Shown here: piece after piece, positions 1-8,704 of the stretch
Layout: each line of letters opens with the position of its first letter
How positions within the stretch are numbered: the first letter of the stretch is position 1
From: Pedobacter cryoconitis
Lineage (GTDB): Bacteria > Bacteroidota > Bacteroidia > Sphingobacteriales > Sphingobacteriaceae
DNA length: 64,000 nucleotides
NCBI GenBank assembly: GCA_019352875.1
Contig: JAAAFW010000006.1
Span: 272,352 to 336,351, forward strand
Direction: 5' to 3'
Translations under genes and position numbers: made by a program
Notes under the pieces: generated by a model
Database searches by the model: none
The model's input: the letters and a program-made list of their open reading frames with translations, nothing else
Told to the model about the DNA's origin: nothing

Positions 1-49
1 TAATATGTCAGGGACTACAGACCGTATTTTACATTTAATAAGCTAAGTT

Positions 50-78
50 TTGAAAAGCTGTATTAAATGTTATTTTTG
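50..78 (+). promoter_or_regulatory. Bacteroidota-type promoter of the barnase/barstar pair
   Basis: A TTG at 50-52 and TATTTTTG at 71-78 are separated by 18 bases, matching the phylum consensus TTG-N17-23-TAnnTTTG. Transcription would start near 84, leaving a leader of about 18 bases before the ATG at 102. The rest of bases 1-101 shows no gene; the TAA at 1-3 could be the end of an upstream frame but this cannot be judged. Confidence 0.6.
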
Positions 79-101
79 GATAACAGAAGAATTAAACTGA
101 T

Positions 102-455
102 ATGAAAGCGCTTAGGAATTATAAATGGATTGGCTTTTTCCTGTTATGTTGTATTTCTTTTACTGTTTTTCAGGGGAACCTGCAGGCACAGGTCCAGGAA
201 GCTGCGAAAGTCCCGCAGAAAGTATATCGTATTGCCGGATATATTGAACGTAACGGGAGGCCGATGGACGGATATATTGGCGGGCGCATATTTCAGAACA
301 GGGAAAAGCTGCTGCCCGCGAAGGATTCTTACAGGGAATATGATGTGAACCGGAAAGTGAAGGGTAAAAACCGTGGGGCGGAGAGATTAATTTTGTCTGC
401 CCGGGGATCGAGATATTATACTGCAGATCATTACAGGAATTTTGTTAAATTTTGA
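102..455 (+). CDS. Secreted barnase-type (N1/T1 superfamily) ribonuclease
   Basis: Predicted exported guanyl-type ribonuclease that would cleave single-stranded RNA. Residues 1-30 form a signal peptide (basic start, hydrophobic core FFLLCC, end near LQAQ). The mature 87 residues match the second half of barnase: GYIGGRIF (57-64), NREKLLP (66-72), the REYDVN block with E79 equivalent to catalytic Glu73, R91 and R95 equivalent to Arg83 and Arg87, and TADHYRNF with H110 equivalent to catalytic His102. All catalytic residues are therefore present. It lacks the N-terminal helices of barnase (110 residues mature), so it is a compact version. The predicted inhibitor starts 4 bases after its stop. 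Family assignment is from visible motif alignment; activity and target (prey cell, nutrient RNA) are inferred. Confidence 0.88.
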   Translation: MKALRNYKWIGFFLLCCISFTVFQGNLQAQVQEAAKVPQKVYRIAGYIERNGRPMDGYIGGRIFQNREKLLPAKDSYREYDVNRKVKGKNRGAERLILSARGSRYYTADHYRNFVKF

Positions 456-459
456 GAAT

Positions 460-903
460 ATGAAGAACGGCTTTTATATATATAATTCTGTATCGCAGAT
501 TAATCCGGTAAAAAATACAGCTGCTGCAGACGGAGAAAAATGCGGAGAGCTGAAAGCGTTTGTCAGCTTGCTGGCAGAAAACTTTAGCTTTCCGGAATAT
601 TTCAGCGACAACCTGGATTCACTCGAAGAGATATTAAATGATATGAGTTGGCTGCATGATAATAGTTTTGCGATTATTATCAGTAACTATGCTGAATTCC
701 TGAAAAGCGAAAAACCGGCCCGTAAAGCTGAATTGCTGAGTTTACTTGCAGAAACAGCATCTCAATGGCAGCATGTACCTAATTATCCCGGGGAGGAGGC
801 TTACAGGGACAGGGCTGATTTCCGGGTCTATATAGAACAATGTCCTCAGGCGACAGAAGATCTGGAAGAACTGGATATTCCTGTTCAGGGATATTTAGCT
901 TAA
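460..903 (+). CDS. Barstar-family ribonuclease inhibitor (immunity protein)
   Basis: Predicted cytoplasmic inhibitor of the ribonuclease encoded just upstream. Residues 44-61 carry the barstar core FPEYFSDNLDSLEEILND, corresponding to the barstar segment around LPEYYGENLDALWD. D53 corresponds to barstar Asp35, and E57 stands where barstar has Asp39, the residue that binds the barnase catalytic histidine. There is no signal peptide, as expected for an inhibitor kept inside. The 147-residue protein is longer than barstar (about 90) because of an acidic C-terminal extension (about 105-147). I chose the ATG at 460; an in-frame TTG at 442 would overlap the nuclease gene by 14 bases. Tight coupling to the nuclease supports the pairing. 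Confidence 0.85.
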   Translation: MKNGFYIYNSVSQINPVKNTAAADGEKCGELKAFVSLLAENFSFPEYFSDNLDSLEEILNDMSWLHDNSFAIIISNYAEFLKSEKPARKAELLSLLAETASQWQHVPNYPGEEAYRDRADFRVYIEQCPQATEDLEELDIPVQGYLA

Positions 904-963
904 ACGACATTAAGGGCATAGAATTTGAACAAGCCCAGCATAAATAAATTTACTAATCTTTAT

Positions 964-1620
964 ATGATCAAAAAATTACTTCTGATAGCCCTTGTTTGTT
1001 GTTCTACTTTTGCATTTGCCCAGAAAGATGGGGACGCTAATATAAGTCTTGGTGTCCGCGGATATAACTATACCGAGTTGCCGCAGCTTTTTAATCAGGC
1101 AAAGGATCACCAGTTTATCAGCACGACATTCAATAGCTATTTAATTAAATTTAATGAAGGGCTCTTCAGTTACAGGCTAAGTGGTAATTATATCAATAAA
1201 TCCCTGCAATTTGATAATAACTGCGCCGGTTGTGACCTCACTACTGGTAAAGTTAAAGACTATGCTTTCAAAGCAGGTTTTGAAAAAAACTTTTCTTATA
1301 CCGGTATTCAGCCATATTTTGCTTTTGATTTAGGTTATCGCGGAACTGAATTTAACGGTCGGGGGTTCCAGGAGCAAAAGACACCTTCTGCAGTCAATTA
1401 TAGAAAACGCGGAGTTACTGTGACACCAGTTTTAGGAATCAAGATCAGTCCGATAAAAGAACTTTCCATCTTTGCAGAAAGTAATATGGAATTCTTTTAT
1501 GCTTTCGGCAAAGAACGGGCAACCGCAGACGGAACAGATCAGGCGGACTCGCATAAGTTTAAAAAGGGAGAATTCTTAATTAATCCTGTTGCAGTTGGTA
1601 TACAGTTTCATTTCAGATAA
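964..1620 (+). CDS. Small outer-membrane beta-barrel protein, function unknown
   Basis: A 218-residue exported protein. Residues 1-19 are a signal peptide ending FAFA-Q. The rest alternates short aromatic/hydrophobic strands with polar turns and ends in FHFR, as outer-membrane barrels do. Strand-like stretches include LFSYRLSGNYI, YAFKAGFEKNF, IQPYFAFDLGYRG and VTVTPVLGIKI. A CAGC motif (about 76-79) is the only cysteine pair. ATG 964 was chosen over an in-frame TTG at 925 because the signal peptide begins there. It lies 60 bases after the barstar gene and may belong to the same transcript. No specific family or function is recognised; a porin or OmpW/OmpA-like barrel is possible. Confidence 0.65.
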   Translation: MIKKLLLIALVCCSTFAFAQKDGDANISLGVRGYNYTELPQLFNQAKDHQFISTTFNSYLIKFNEGLFSYRLSGNYINKSLQFDNNCAGCDLTTGKVKDYAFKAGFEKNFSYTGIQPYFAFDLGYRGTEFNGRGFQEQKTPSAVNYRKRGVTVTPVLGIKISPIKELSIFAESNMEFFYAFGKERATADGTDQADSHKFKKGEFLINPVAVGIQFHFR

Positions 1621-1689
1621 AAATAAATACCAGCTTCCGCTGTTAATTTAATATTTTTACACTGAATTATTTTTAATTTAAATATAAGT

Positions 1690-2541
1690 ATGAATATTAT
1701 AGTAGTTGGCGGAACTGGTCAGTTAGGACAGTGTTTGCAGGAAGCTATCAAAACAAAGAAAACAGATTATAATTTTATCTTTCTTTCTAGTAAAGATCTC
1801 AATTATACTGATCAGGAACAGACAGCTGCTATTTTCAGGAAATACATTCCGGTATTTTGTCTTAACTGTGCTGCTTATACAGCTGTTGATCTTGCTGAAG
1901 ATGAAAAAGAGCAGGCATTTGCAGTGAACCAGTATGCAGTCAGGAATTTAGCTGAACAATGCAATTTATACAATACCACGCTGATTCATATTTCTACAGA
2001 TTTTGTCTTTAATGGTGATTGCAGCGTTCCTTTAACAGAAGAACTTCCAGTCAACCCGGTTAATGTTTACGGATTATCCAAATTGAAGGGAGAGCAGGAG
2101 ATTCAGGGAATTCTGGAAAAACATTATATCATCAGAACCAGCTGGCTGTATTCTGAGAATGCTGCCAACTTCGTTAAAACGATGCTGAACCTGGCTAAAA
2201 ATCGTGATCATCTGAGTGTGATTTACGATCAGGTTGGAACGCCGACTTATGCAATGGACCTGGCGAACATCATTTTAAAGTTTATTGCGCTGGAACAGCC
2301 TCTGTATGGCTTATATCATTATAGTAATGAAGGAGTAGCCTCCTGGTACGACTTTGCGAAAGCCGTATTTGAATTCGCCGAAGTAGACATGAAAATTACA
2401 CCAGTTTCTTCTGCTGCTTTTGTAACCCGGGCTAAACGGCCGCATTTTTCAGTTCTGGACAAGTCAAAGATTAAAGCAGCTTTAAATATTGAGATTCCTT
2501 ACTGGAGAGATAGTTTAAACCGTTGTATCCAGCGAATTTAA
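1690..2541 (+). CDS. rfbD: dTDP-4-dehydrorhamnose reductase (RmlD/RfbD family)
   Basis: Extended short-chain dehydrogenase of 283 residues, the family's usual length, predicted to reduce dTDP-4-keto-L-rhamnose to dTDP-L-rhamnose with NAD(P)H. Visible features: the GGTGQLG nucleotide-binding loop (7-13), NCAAYTAVDLAE (59-70), the STDFVF strand (102-107), the catalytic pair Y127 and K131 in YGLSK, and RTSWLYS (149-155). These are the standard RmlD blocks. No RmlA, RmlB or RmlC is encoded in the window, so either those genes lie elsewhere or this enzyme reduces a related nucleotide-sugar. It converges on fcl, and the two genes share a hairpin that contains both stop codons. Confidence 0.85.
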   Translation: MNIIVVGGTGQLGQCLQEAIKTKKTDYNFIFLSSKDLNYTDQEQTAAIFRKYIPVFCLNCAAYTAVDLAEDEKEQAFAVNQYAVRNLAEQCNLYNTTLIHISTDFVFNGDCSVPLTEELPVNPVNVYGLSKLKGEQEIQGILEKHYIIRTSWLYSENAANFVKTMLNLAKNRDHLSVIYDQVGTPTYAMDLANIILKFIALEQPLYGLYHYSNEGVASWYDFAKAVFEFAEVDMKITPVSSAAFVTRAKRPHFSVLDKSKIKAALNIEIPYWRDSLNRCIQRI

Positions 2542-2564
2542 CCCGTTAAATATAACGGGTTAAA
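2537..2564. terminator. Hairpin shared by convergent rfbD and fcl genes
   Basis: Perfect 12-bp inverted repeat: TTTAACCCGTTA (2537-2548), loop AATA, then the complementary arm at 2553-2564. It contains the rfbD stop (2539-2541) and the fcl stop (2546-2548) plus the last fcl codons. An A-run follows on the plus strand, so on the minus strand T residues precede the stem rather than follow it. It could stop transcription in both directions, but neither side has a classical U-tract. Confidence 0.55.
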
Positions 2565-3475
2565 AAATCCTGATAAGCCAGGGCAATACCATCTTTCAGT
2601 TCAACCTGATGTCTCCAGTTCATCTGGTGCAGTTTTGATACGTCCATTAGTTTTCTTGGCGTTCCGTCCGGTTTGGTTTTATCAAATTCAAGCCCGCCCT
2701 CAAATCCGGTAATTTCTTTGATCAGGATCGCAAGATCTTTGATGCTTAGATCTTCACCGGTTCCGATATTGATCAGTTCGGTTTCATTGTAGTTATCCAT
2801 CAAAAAGCAGCAGGCACTAGCCAGGTCATCTGCGAATAAAAATTCTCTGAGCGGAGTTCCAGATCCCCAGATCGTTACCTTCTCATCTGCATTTATTTTT
2901 GCTTCATGGAATCTTCGGATCAATGCCGGTAATACGTGCGAGTTCTGCGGGTGATAGTTGTCATTATAGCCGTAAAGATTGGTCGGCATAACGGAAATGA
3001 AGTTACAGTTATACTGAGACCTGTAAGCTTCGCATAGTTTGATCCCGGCAATTTTAGCAATGGCGTAAGGCTCATTTGTTTCCTCCAGAAGTCCGGTTAG
3101 TAAATATTCTTCTTTTAAGGGTTGGGGTGCAAGTTTTGGATAGATACAACTGGATCCCAGGAACATTAACTTTTTTACACCCTGTACATAAGCATTGTGA
3201 ATAACATTGTTTTGTATACACAGATTTTCATAAAGGAAATCTGCTCTGTATGTATTATTGGCAACTATACCGCCAACTTTAGCGGCGGCAAGAAATACAT
3301 AATCCGGTTTTTCCTCTGCGAAAAAATCAGTTACTGCTTTCTGGTCTCTCAGATCTAATTCTTTTGATGTCCTGGTAACTATATTCCCGAAACCTGAAGC
3401 TTCTAATTTTCGCTGTATGGCTGAGCCGACCATACCCCGGTGGCCTGCAATGTAGATTTTCGCGTTCTTTTCCAA
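2546..3475 (-). CDS. fcl: GDP-L-fucose synthase
   Basis: NADPH-dependent 3,5-epimerase/4-reductase making GDP-L-fucose from GDP-4-keto-6-deoxymannose, the last step of the pathway begun by manC and gmd. The 309 residues match the family length. Visible motifs: GHRGMVGS nucleotide-binding loop (11-18), SSCIYP with C110, catalytic Y137 and K141 in YAIAK, and NSHV with H180. C110 and H180 correspond to the epimerase residues Cys109 and His179 of the E. coli enzyme. It is transcribed away from manC, with a 168-base shared control region between the start codons. All key residues are present. Confidence 0.95.
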   Translation of the reverse strand: MEKNAKIYIAGHRGMVGSAIQRKLEASGFGNIVTRTSKELDLRDQKAVTDFFAEEKPDYVFLAAAKVGGIVANNTYRADFLYENLCIQNNVIHNAYVQGVKKLMFLGSSCIYPKLAPQPLKEEYLLTGLLEETNEPYAIAKIAGIKLCEAYRSQYNCNFISVMPTNLYGYNDNYHPQNSHVLPALIRRFHEAKINADEKVTIWGSGTPLREFLFADDLASACCFLMDNYNETELINIGTGEDLSIKDLAILIKEITGFEGGLEFDKTKPDGTPRKLMDVSKLHQMNWRHQVELKDGIALAYQDFLTRYI

Positions 3476-3494
3476 ATTCTTCTAAATTATTTCG

Positions 3495-3502
3495 CAAAAA
3501 TA
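3495..3502 (-). promoter_or_regulatory. -7 box for fcl
   Basis: CAAAAATA on the plus strand reads TATTTTTG on the minus strand, an exact TAnnTTTG box. It would start the fcl transcript near 3489, about 14 bases before the ATG. No TTG lies at the preferred 17-23 base distance; the nearest is 24 bases away (3527-3529). Confidence 0.5.
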
Positions 3503-3562
3503 CGCATTACCAGGACATATTTGAATCAATTAAATAGTAAAGTATTCGTCAAAGGTAAGCGG

Positions 3563-3576
3563 ACCGAATATTCGGT
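3563..3576. promoter_or_regulatory. 14-bp perfect palindrome between fcl and manC
   Basis: ACCGAATATTCGGT is a perfect palindrome lying between the divergent fcl and manC promoters, 34 bases upstream of the manC -33 element and 60 bases upstream of the fcl -7 box. Its position suits a dimeric regulator controlling both genes. The role is inferred from position and symmetry only. Confidence 0.4.
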
Positions 3577-3610
3577 TAATAAAAAGATAAACGATTTTTA
3601 TTCGAAAGCC

Positions 3611-3638
3611 TTGTAAATGATTTATTTTAATAATTTTG
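3611..3638 (+). promoter_or_regulatory. Promoter of manC, possibly giving a leaderless mRNA
   Basis: TTG at 3611-3613, a 17-base spacer, and TAATTTTG at 3631-3638 form an exact match to the Bacteroidota consensus. Transcription would start about 5-7 bases after the box, at or next to the ATG at 3644. This decides the start of manC: the in-frame ATG at 3617 lies inside the promoter. Confidence 0.7.
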
Positions 3639-3643
3639 CAGCA

Positions 3644-4729
3644 ATGGATAGCGCAAAAAATAAGGACACTTACGTTTTAATAATGGCTGGCGGTGTAGGG
3701 AGCCGTTTCTGGCCAAAAAGCCGTACGGACTTCCCTAAGCAATTTATCGACATTTTAGGAACAGGCAGGTCTTTGCTCCAGATGACTTATGACAGATTCA
3801 GAGGTATATGTCCTCCGGAAAATATCTTTATCTTATCAAATGATGAGTATACAGGTCTGATCAGGCAGCAGCTGACTACTTTGCCGGCTGAAAATATAGT
3901 TGCTGAGCCATCCAGAAATAACACAGCTCCCTGTATTGCGTATGCATCTTTTAAAATTGCCGGATTGAATCCCGATGCGAAGATTATAGTGGCACCTTCA
4001 GATCATCTCATTCTAAACGAAAACAAATTTCTGGAGCAAATTGAGGAATGTTTAGCATTTATCGGTTCAAATGATGCCCTTGTCACATTGGGTATTCAGC
4101 CTACACGTCCAGATACAGGATACGGATATATTAATTATGCAGATGAAGCAGGTGGTAACCTAAAGAAGGTTCGCAAATTTCACGAAAAGCCAGATTTAAC
4201 TACAGCAGAGGGATTTCTGGAGGAAGGAAGTTATTTATGGAATGCAGGAATCTTTATCTGGACAGCAGGGTCTATTCTGTCTGCATTATCTGAATTCTCC
4301 CCTGAAATCTATGAAATTTTCGAAAAAGGCTTGCCTTATTATAATGAGGAATCAGAAGCAGACTTTATTAAGCTGAATTACCCGCTGACACCGAATATCT
4401 CCATTGATTATGCGGTGATGGAACATGCGAAAAACGTTTATACCCTTCCGGGTAACTTTGGCTGGTCCGATTTAGGTACATGGGCATCGTTATATGAAGT
4501 TCTGCCGAAAGATGATTGTGGAAATACATTTTCAGGTTGCCAGATCAATTTAACTAAAACCACAAACTGTGTTATACAGCTTCCTAATAATAAGTCTGCA
4601 GTAGTCAAGGGCTTAAGCAACTACATTATCGTTGACGATGGTGATTTTCTACTTATCTACCCTAAATCAGATGAACAGGAAGTAAAAAATATCTCTAAAT
4701 GTTTTAGCAAAATGACGGAAAGCGCTTAA
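3644..4729 (+). CDS. manC: Mannose-1-phosphate guanylyltransferase
   Basis: Makes GDP-mannose from mannose-1-phosphate and GTP, the precursor for gmd. The pyrophosphorylase signature AGGVGSRFWPKSR is at residues 15-27, followed by FPKQF; the sugar-binding FHEKPD block is in the middle and the substrate region NISIDYAVMEHAKNV follows. At 361 residues it is the single-domain form and lacks the phosphomannose isomerase domain of bifunctional ManC/AlgA proteins (about 470 residues). I chose ATG 3644 because a near-perfect promoter occupies 3611-3638, which leaves an upstream ATG (3617) outside the transcript. It is separated from gmd by 169 AT-rich bases that contain a new -7 box. Confidence 0.93.
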   Translation: MDSAKNKDTYVLIMAGGVGSRFWPKSRTDFPKQFIDILGTGRSLLQMTYDRFRGICPPENIFILSNDEYTGLIRQQLTTLPAENIVAEPSRNNTAPCIAYASFKIAGLNPDAKIIVAPSDHLILNENKFLEQIEECLAFIGSNDALVTLGIQPTRPDTGYGYINYADEAGGNLKKVRKFHEKPDLTTAEGFLEEGSYLWNAGIFIWTAGSILSALSEFSPEIYEIFEKGLPYYNEESEADFIKLNYPLTPNISIDYAVMEHAKNVYTLPGNFGWSDLGTWASLYEVLPKDDCGNTFSGCQINLTKTTNCVIQLPNNKSAVVKGLSNYIIVDDGDFLLIYPKSDEQEVKNISKCFSKMTESA

Positions 4730-4861
4730 GATTAATTTTATTAATAATATAAATCTAATTAATTAATAGTTCGGCTTTTTTATGAAAATAAACACGTATT
4801 TATCGCATTTATTTTGCGTTATCTCGCATGGTTTACATTTTTTCTAATCAAATAATTCATC

Positions 4862-4869
4862 TATATTTG
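4862..4869 (+). promoter_or_regulatory. -7 box for the gmd-to-wzi operon
   Basis: TATATTTG matches TAnnTTTG exactly and lies 29 bases before the gmd ATG, giving a leader of about 24 bases. No TTG is found 17-23 bases upstream. It is the best candidate to drive locus A, in which gene spacings stay below 76 bases until the hairpin at 23636. Confidence 0.55.
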
Positions 4870-4898
4870 ATCTCTTATTTAAATCTCTAAAATTACTA

Positions 4899-6035
4899 AT
4901 GAAAGTTGCCCTCATTACAGGTGTTACAGGACAAGACGGTGCGTACCTCGCAGAATTTCTATTAAAAAAAGGGTATTTTGTTCATGGCCTAAAAAGAAGA
5001 TCTTCTTTGTTTAATACAGACAGAATCGATCATTTATATAAAGATCAACATGAAAGTGAAGTAAAATTCAAACTGCATTTTGGCGATTTGACTGACTCTA
5101 CTAATTTAATCAGGATTATACAGGAAACCCAACCAGACGAAATTTATAACCTTGCCGCAATGAGCCACGTTCAGGTAAGTTTTGAGATGCCGGAATATAC
5201 AGCCAATGCTGACGGTATAGGTACTTTAAGATTGCTGGAGGCAGTAAGAATTCTTGGTCTTGAACAAAAAACGAGAATATATCAGGCTTCTACGTCAGAA
5301 TTATACGGCTTGGTACAGGCAGTTCCTCAAAGTGAAACTACTCCATTCTATCCAAGATCTCCCTATGCAGTTGCAAAGATATACGGATATTGGATAACGG
5401 TTAATTATCGTGAGGCTTATGGTATGTACGCCTGCAACGGAATCTTATTTAATCATGAAAGCCCGCTGAGAGGTGAGACGTTTGTAACCAGAAAAATTAC
5501 AAGAGCTGCATGTAAAATTGCTTTAGGTTTGCAACAGTGCCTTTATCTTGGAAACCTTTCGGCTCAAAGAGACTGGGGACATGCTAAAGATTATATAGAA
5601 GCAATGTGGTTAATCCTTCAGCAGGAAAAAGCTGAAGATTACGTAATTGCAACGGGCGTGACGACCACAGTAAGAGATTTCGTGAAAATGAGTTTTGCTG
5701 AACTGGGTATTGAGATCGAATTCAGTGGCAGTGATGAGAACGAAAGAGGTGTGATTATTGATATCGACCGGGATTTAGTCGCGTCGCTTGGCCTTAATGA
5801 TACTAATCTGAAACTGGGTACAACTGTTGTAAAAGTAGATTCAAAATATTTCAGACCTACAGAAGTTGACCTTTTGCTTGGAGATCCGACAAAAGCTAAA
5901 GAACAACTGGGCTGGGAGCCTAAGTACGACTTAGGTCTTTTGGTAAAAGATATGATGCAATCCGACCTTCATCTGATGAAAAAAGATGAACATTTGAAAA
6001 ACGGAGGTTTTAAAACCTTAAATTATTTTGAATAA
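4899..6035 (+). CDS. gmd: GDP-mannose 4,6-dehydratase
   Basis: Converts GDP-D-mannose to GDP-4-keto-6-deoxy-D-mannose, the substrate of Fcl. The 378 residues are full length. Visible: the GVTGQDG nucleotide-binding loop (8-14), the RRSS block (33-36) typical of GMD enzymes, STSE with T132 and E134, catalytic Y156 and K160 in YAVAK, and [16 protein letters not shown], a GMD-specific signature. With manC and fcl the window encodes the whole route from mannose-1-phosphate to GDP-L-fucose. It opens the locus A operon; the exporter gene follows after 18 bases. Confidence 0.96.
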   Translation: MKVALITGVTGQDGAYLAEFLLKKGYFVHGLKRRSSLFNTDRIDHLYKDQHESEVKFKLHFGDLTDSTNLIRIIQETQPDEIYNLAAMSHVQVSFEMPEYTANADGIGTLRLLEAVRILGLEQKTRIYQASTSELYGLVQAVPQSETTPFYPRSPYAVAKIYGYWITVNYREAYGMYACNGILFNHESPLRGETFVTRKITRAACKIALGLQQCLYLGNLSAQRDWGHAKDYIEAMWLILQQEKAEDYVIATGVTTTVRDFVKMSFAELGIEIEFSGSDENERGVIIDIDRDLVASLGLNDTNLKLGTTVVKVDSKYFRPTEVDLLLGDPTKAKEQLGWEPKYDLGLLVKDMMQSDLHLMKKDEHLKNGGFKTLNYFE

Positions 6036-6053
6036 AATACTATATATCCAATT

Positions 6054-8690
6054 ATGAAGTTCAGAATAGTACTTGCAACGATCTTTTCATTTTTTGTTCT
6101 TTTGTCTCTGCAGTCGTATGCGCAGACCAATTACTCTGATATTAGGGTAGATGAGCTGACAGATGCACAAATACAACAATTAATTCAACGGGCAGAATCT
6201 ATAGGTTATAATGATGCCCAATTGGAGCAAATGGCTGCTGCACAGGGTATGAAGCCGGAAGAGATACAAAAACTACGGGTAAGAGTAGATAAACTCAGAA
6301 AGAATTCGCCTTCTACAGTTAAGGATAATAAAAGTAATTCGCAGACTGGTCAGAATAGTAATAATCAGTATAATAACCAGGACTTTGATCAGGGTAACTC
6401 TAATTTCGACAGAAGTTATAACGAGCAGGGTACAGGTACTGATACCCTGAAAAATAACCGTTATAATCTTGCGGATAAAAATCGAGAAAAGTTAAAAGAT
6501 GCTTTTGGTAATTTAATTCCAAAAATATTTGGGGCAGAGTTATTTAAGAATAACGATATCAGGTTTGAGCCAAATCTGAGAATGGCAACTCCTAAAAGTT
6601 ACATCATTGGTCCTGATGATCAGTTATTGGTCGACCTGACTGGTGACAACGAAGCAAACTATAAATTAACTGTCAGCCCTGATGGAAATATAAGAATGCA
6701 GTACGTTGGACTGATCAATGTTGGAGGTCTTTCAATTGAACAGGCTATTTCGAAGATCCGCTCATTAATGTCCGGAACTTATCCAGGATTAAAAACAGGA
6801 CGGACTCAGGTTGCAGTGAATCTGGGTAATATCAGAAGTATCAAAGTCACCATTGTTGGTGAGGTTGTGAAGCCGGGTTCTTATACGTTGTCTTCTTTAT
6901 CTACTGTTTTCAACGCATTGAATGCATCTGGAGGACCTAATGAAAATGGTTCATTCAGAAAGATCCAGGTTATAAGGGATAATAAGATTATATCTACAAT
7001 TGACGTTTACAGTTTCCTGTTAAAAGGTCTGCAGACGGGAAATATACGACTGCAGGATCAGGATGTTATTAATATACCTGTATATCAATCAAGAGTTGAG
7101 ATGTCAGGCGAGGTAAAACGTCCGGCATTATTCGAAGTACTCAGCACAGAGTCGCTTGAAGATGTTATTAATTTCGCTGGTGGATTCTCCAATAAAGCAT
7201 ATACAGCGATTATCAAAGTTCTTCAGAATACGAATAAAGAAAGACGGATTACTGATGTAAGTGCAGAGGACTTCCAAAAGTACGGACCTTTGAATGGCGA
7301 TAAATATGTTGTCGAAACTATTTTGGACCGTTTTGCAAACAGGGTTGAAATTAAAGGTGCTGTATTCCGTCCCGGTCAGTATGAACTTGAAAATGGTCTT
7401 ACTTTAAAACAGTTGATCTTAAAGGCAGATGGGTTGAAAGAAGATGCGTTCCTGAACAGGGGGTATATTTCACGACTAAATAGTGATAACAGTCTTGCGC
7501 TTCAATCATTTGATGTCAGTAAAATCCTGAATGGTACAGAAAATGATATTCCACTTCGCAGAGAAGATAAAATTACGATCTCGTCTATTTTTGATCTGCG
7601 TGATGAATATAAAGTAAATATTAAAGGTGAGGTCAGAAATCCGGGTCAGTTCGAATTTGCGGAAGGTATGACGCTTGAGTCATTAATTCAAATGGCAGGA
7701 GGTTTTAAAGAAGGGGCAACGCCTAACAGAATTGAAATCGCCAGAAGAATAAAAGATAGTGATGCAAATTCCATCACTGCAAAAACAGCTGAGGTTATTA
7801 ACGTAAAAATTAACGGAGACCTTACTGTGCAGGATACAGTGTTCGTTCTGCAGCCTTTTGATATTGTGTCGATCCGCAATTCAGAGGGTTATCAAATACA
7901 AAAACAAGTTAAAATTGAAGGTGAGGTACTTTACCCTGGTATTTATACTATTACAAGAAAAGATGAACGCATCTCGGACTTAATTAAGAGAGCCGGCGGG
8001 TTAACTGCACTTTCTTTTGCTGAAGGTGCATCGTTGAAAAGACCGGGAGCAGAACCTGTTGCGGAGAAAGATTCTTTAGACAGCCGCGGCAACCTGATTA
8101 AATTCAATCAGAGAAACGGAATTAAGACTACTGGAAAAACAAGCGAGAAAGATAACGAAGAAATGCAGAAGCTTGCAAATCTGAAAAGATTACAGCAAGG
8201 GTCGTCTGACGGCAGTCAGGACACTGCGCAACTAGTAAAGGAAGTTAAGATTCTGGGCAGTGATTTAGTTGGTATTGATCTGGTTAAGATTCTTAAAAAG
8301 CCACAAACCCGTTCAGATTTATTGCTTGAAGATGGTGATATTATCAAAGTTCCTAAACAGCTGCAGACTGTTAAAATAACCGGAGAGGTTCTAAGACCTA
8401 TCAACGTAGTATTTGCGCCAAGTAAAACTATGAAGAGTTATATTAACGGTGCGGGAGGATTCACTTATAACGCAAATAAAAAAGGAGCGTACATTCAATA
8501 TGCAAATGGTTCTGTAGATGCGACAAAGAAATTTCTGTTCTTTAACAGCTATCCTGTTGTTAAACCGGGAGCTGAGATTTTTGTCCCTAAGCGCGCGCCG
8601 AGAGAGAAACTGGGTATCCAGGGAATTGTTGGTATCTCAACTGCGATAGCTTCCTTAGCGGCCATCCTAATCACTGTTTTAAGAAAATAG
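6054..8690 (+). CDS. Large multi-SLBB polysaccharide export protein (Wza-related)
   Basis: Predicted periplasmic/outer-membrane export component for polymer A. A signal peptide (1-23, ending SYA-Q) precedes a short helical region and an Asn/Gln-rich linker (about 92-125). The polysaccharide-export domain begins near 175 (ATPKSYIIGPDDQLLVDLTG), and six SLBB-type repeats begin near 264, 348, 431, 521, 619 and 765, most opening with a GEVxxPG-like turn. A hydrophobic helix (about 855-875) ends the protein at LRK. At 878 residues it is more than twice the size of E. coli Wza (about 380) and has no lipobox cysteine. It is paired with a Wzz gene 14 bases downstream. A paralogous pair lies at 56063-58396 and 55000-56061. 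Confidence 0.88.
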   Translation: MKFRIVLATIFSFFVLLSLQSYAQTNYSDIRVDELTDAQIQQLIQRAESIGYNDAQLEQMAAAQGMKPEEIQKLRVRVDKLRKNSPSTVKDNKSNSQTGQNSNNQYNNQDFDQGNSNFDRSYNEQGTGTDTLKNNRYNLADKNREKLKDAFGNLIPKIFGAELFKNNDIRFEPNLRMATPKSYIIGPDDQLLVDLTGDNEANYKLTVSPDGNIRMQYVGLINVGGLSIEQAISKIRSLMSGTYPGLKTGRTQVAVNLGNIRSIKVTIVGEVVKPGSYTLSSLSTVFNALNASGGPNENGSFRKIQVIRDNKIISTIDVYSFLLKGLQTGNIRLQDQDVINIPVYQSRVEMSGEVKRPALFEVLSTESLEDVINFAGGFSNKAYTAIIKVLQNTNKERRITDVSAEDFQKYGPLNGDKYVVETILDRFANRVEIKGAVFRPGQYELENGLTLKQLILKADGLKEDAFLNRGYISRLNSDNSLALQSFDVSKILNGTENDIPLRREDKITISSIFDLRDEYKVNIKGEVRNPGQFEFAEGMTLESLIQMAGGFKEGATPNRIEIARRIKDSDANSITAKTAEVINVKINGDLTVQDTVFVLQPFDIVSIRNSEGYQIQKQVKIEGEVLYPGIYTITRKDERISDLIKRAGGLTALSFAEGASLKRPGAEPVAEKDSLDSRGNLIKFNQRNGIKTTGKTSEKDNEEMQKLANLKRLQQGSSDGSQDTAQLVKEVKILGSDLVGIDLVKILKKPQTRSDLLLEDGDIIKVPKQLQTVKITGEVLRPINVVFAPSKTMKSYINGAGGFTYNANKKGAYIQYANGSVDATKKFLFFNSYPVVKPGAEIFVPKRAPREKLGIQGIVGISTAIASLAAILITVLRK

Positions 8691-8704
8691 ATGTAATCAA
8701 TACG

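Noticed and set aside
3617..3643. Upstream ATG as the manC start
   Set aside because: The start lies within the promoter elements at 3611-3638, so mRNA begins too late to contain it.
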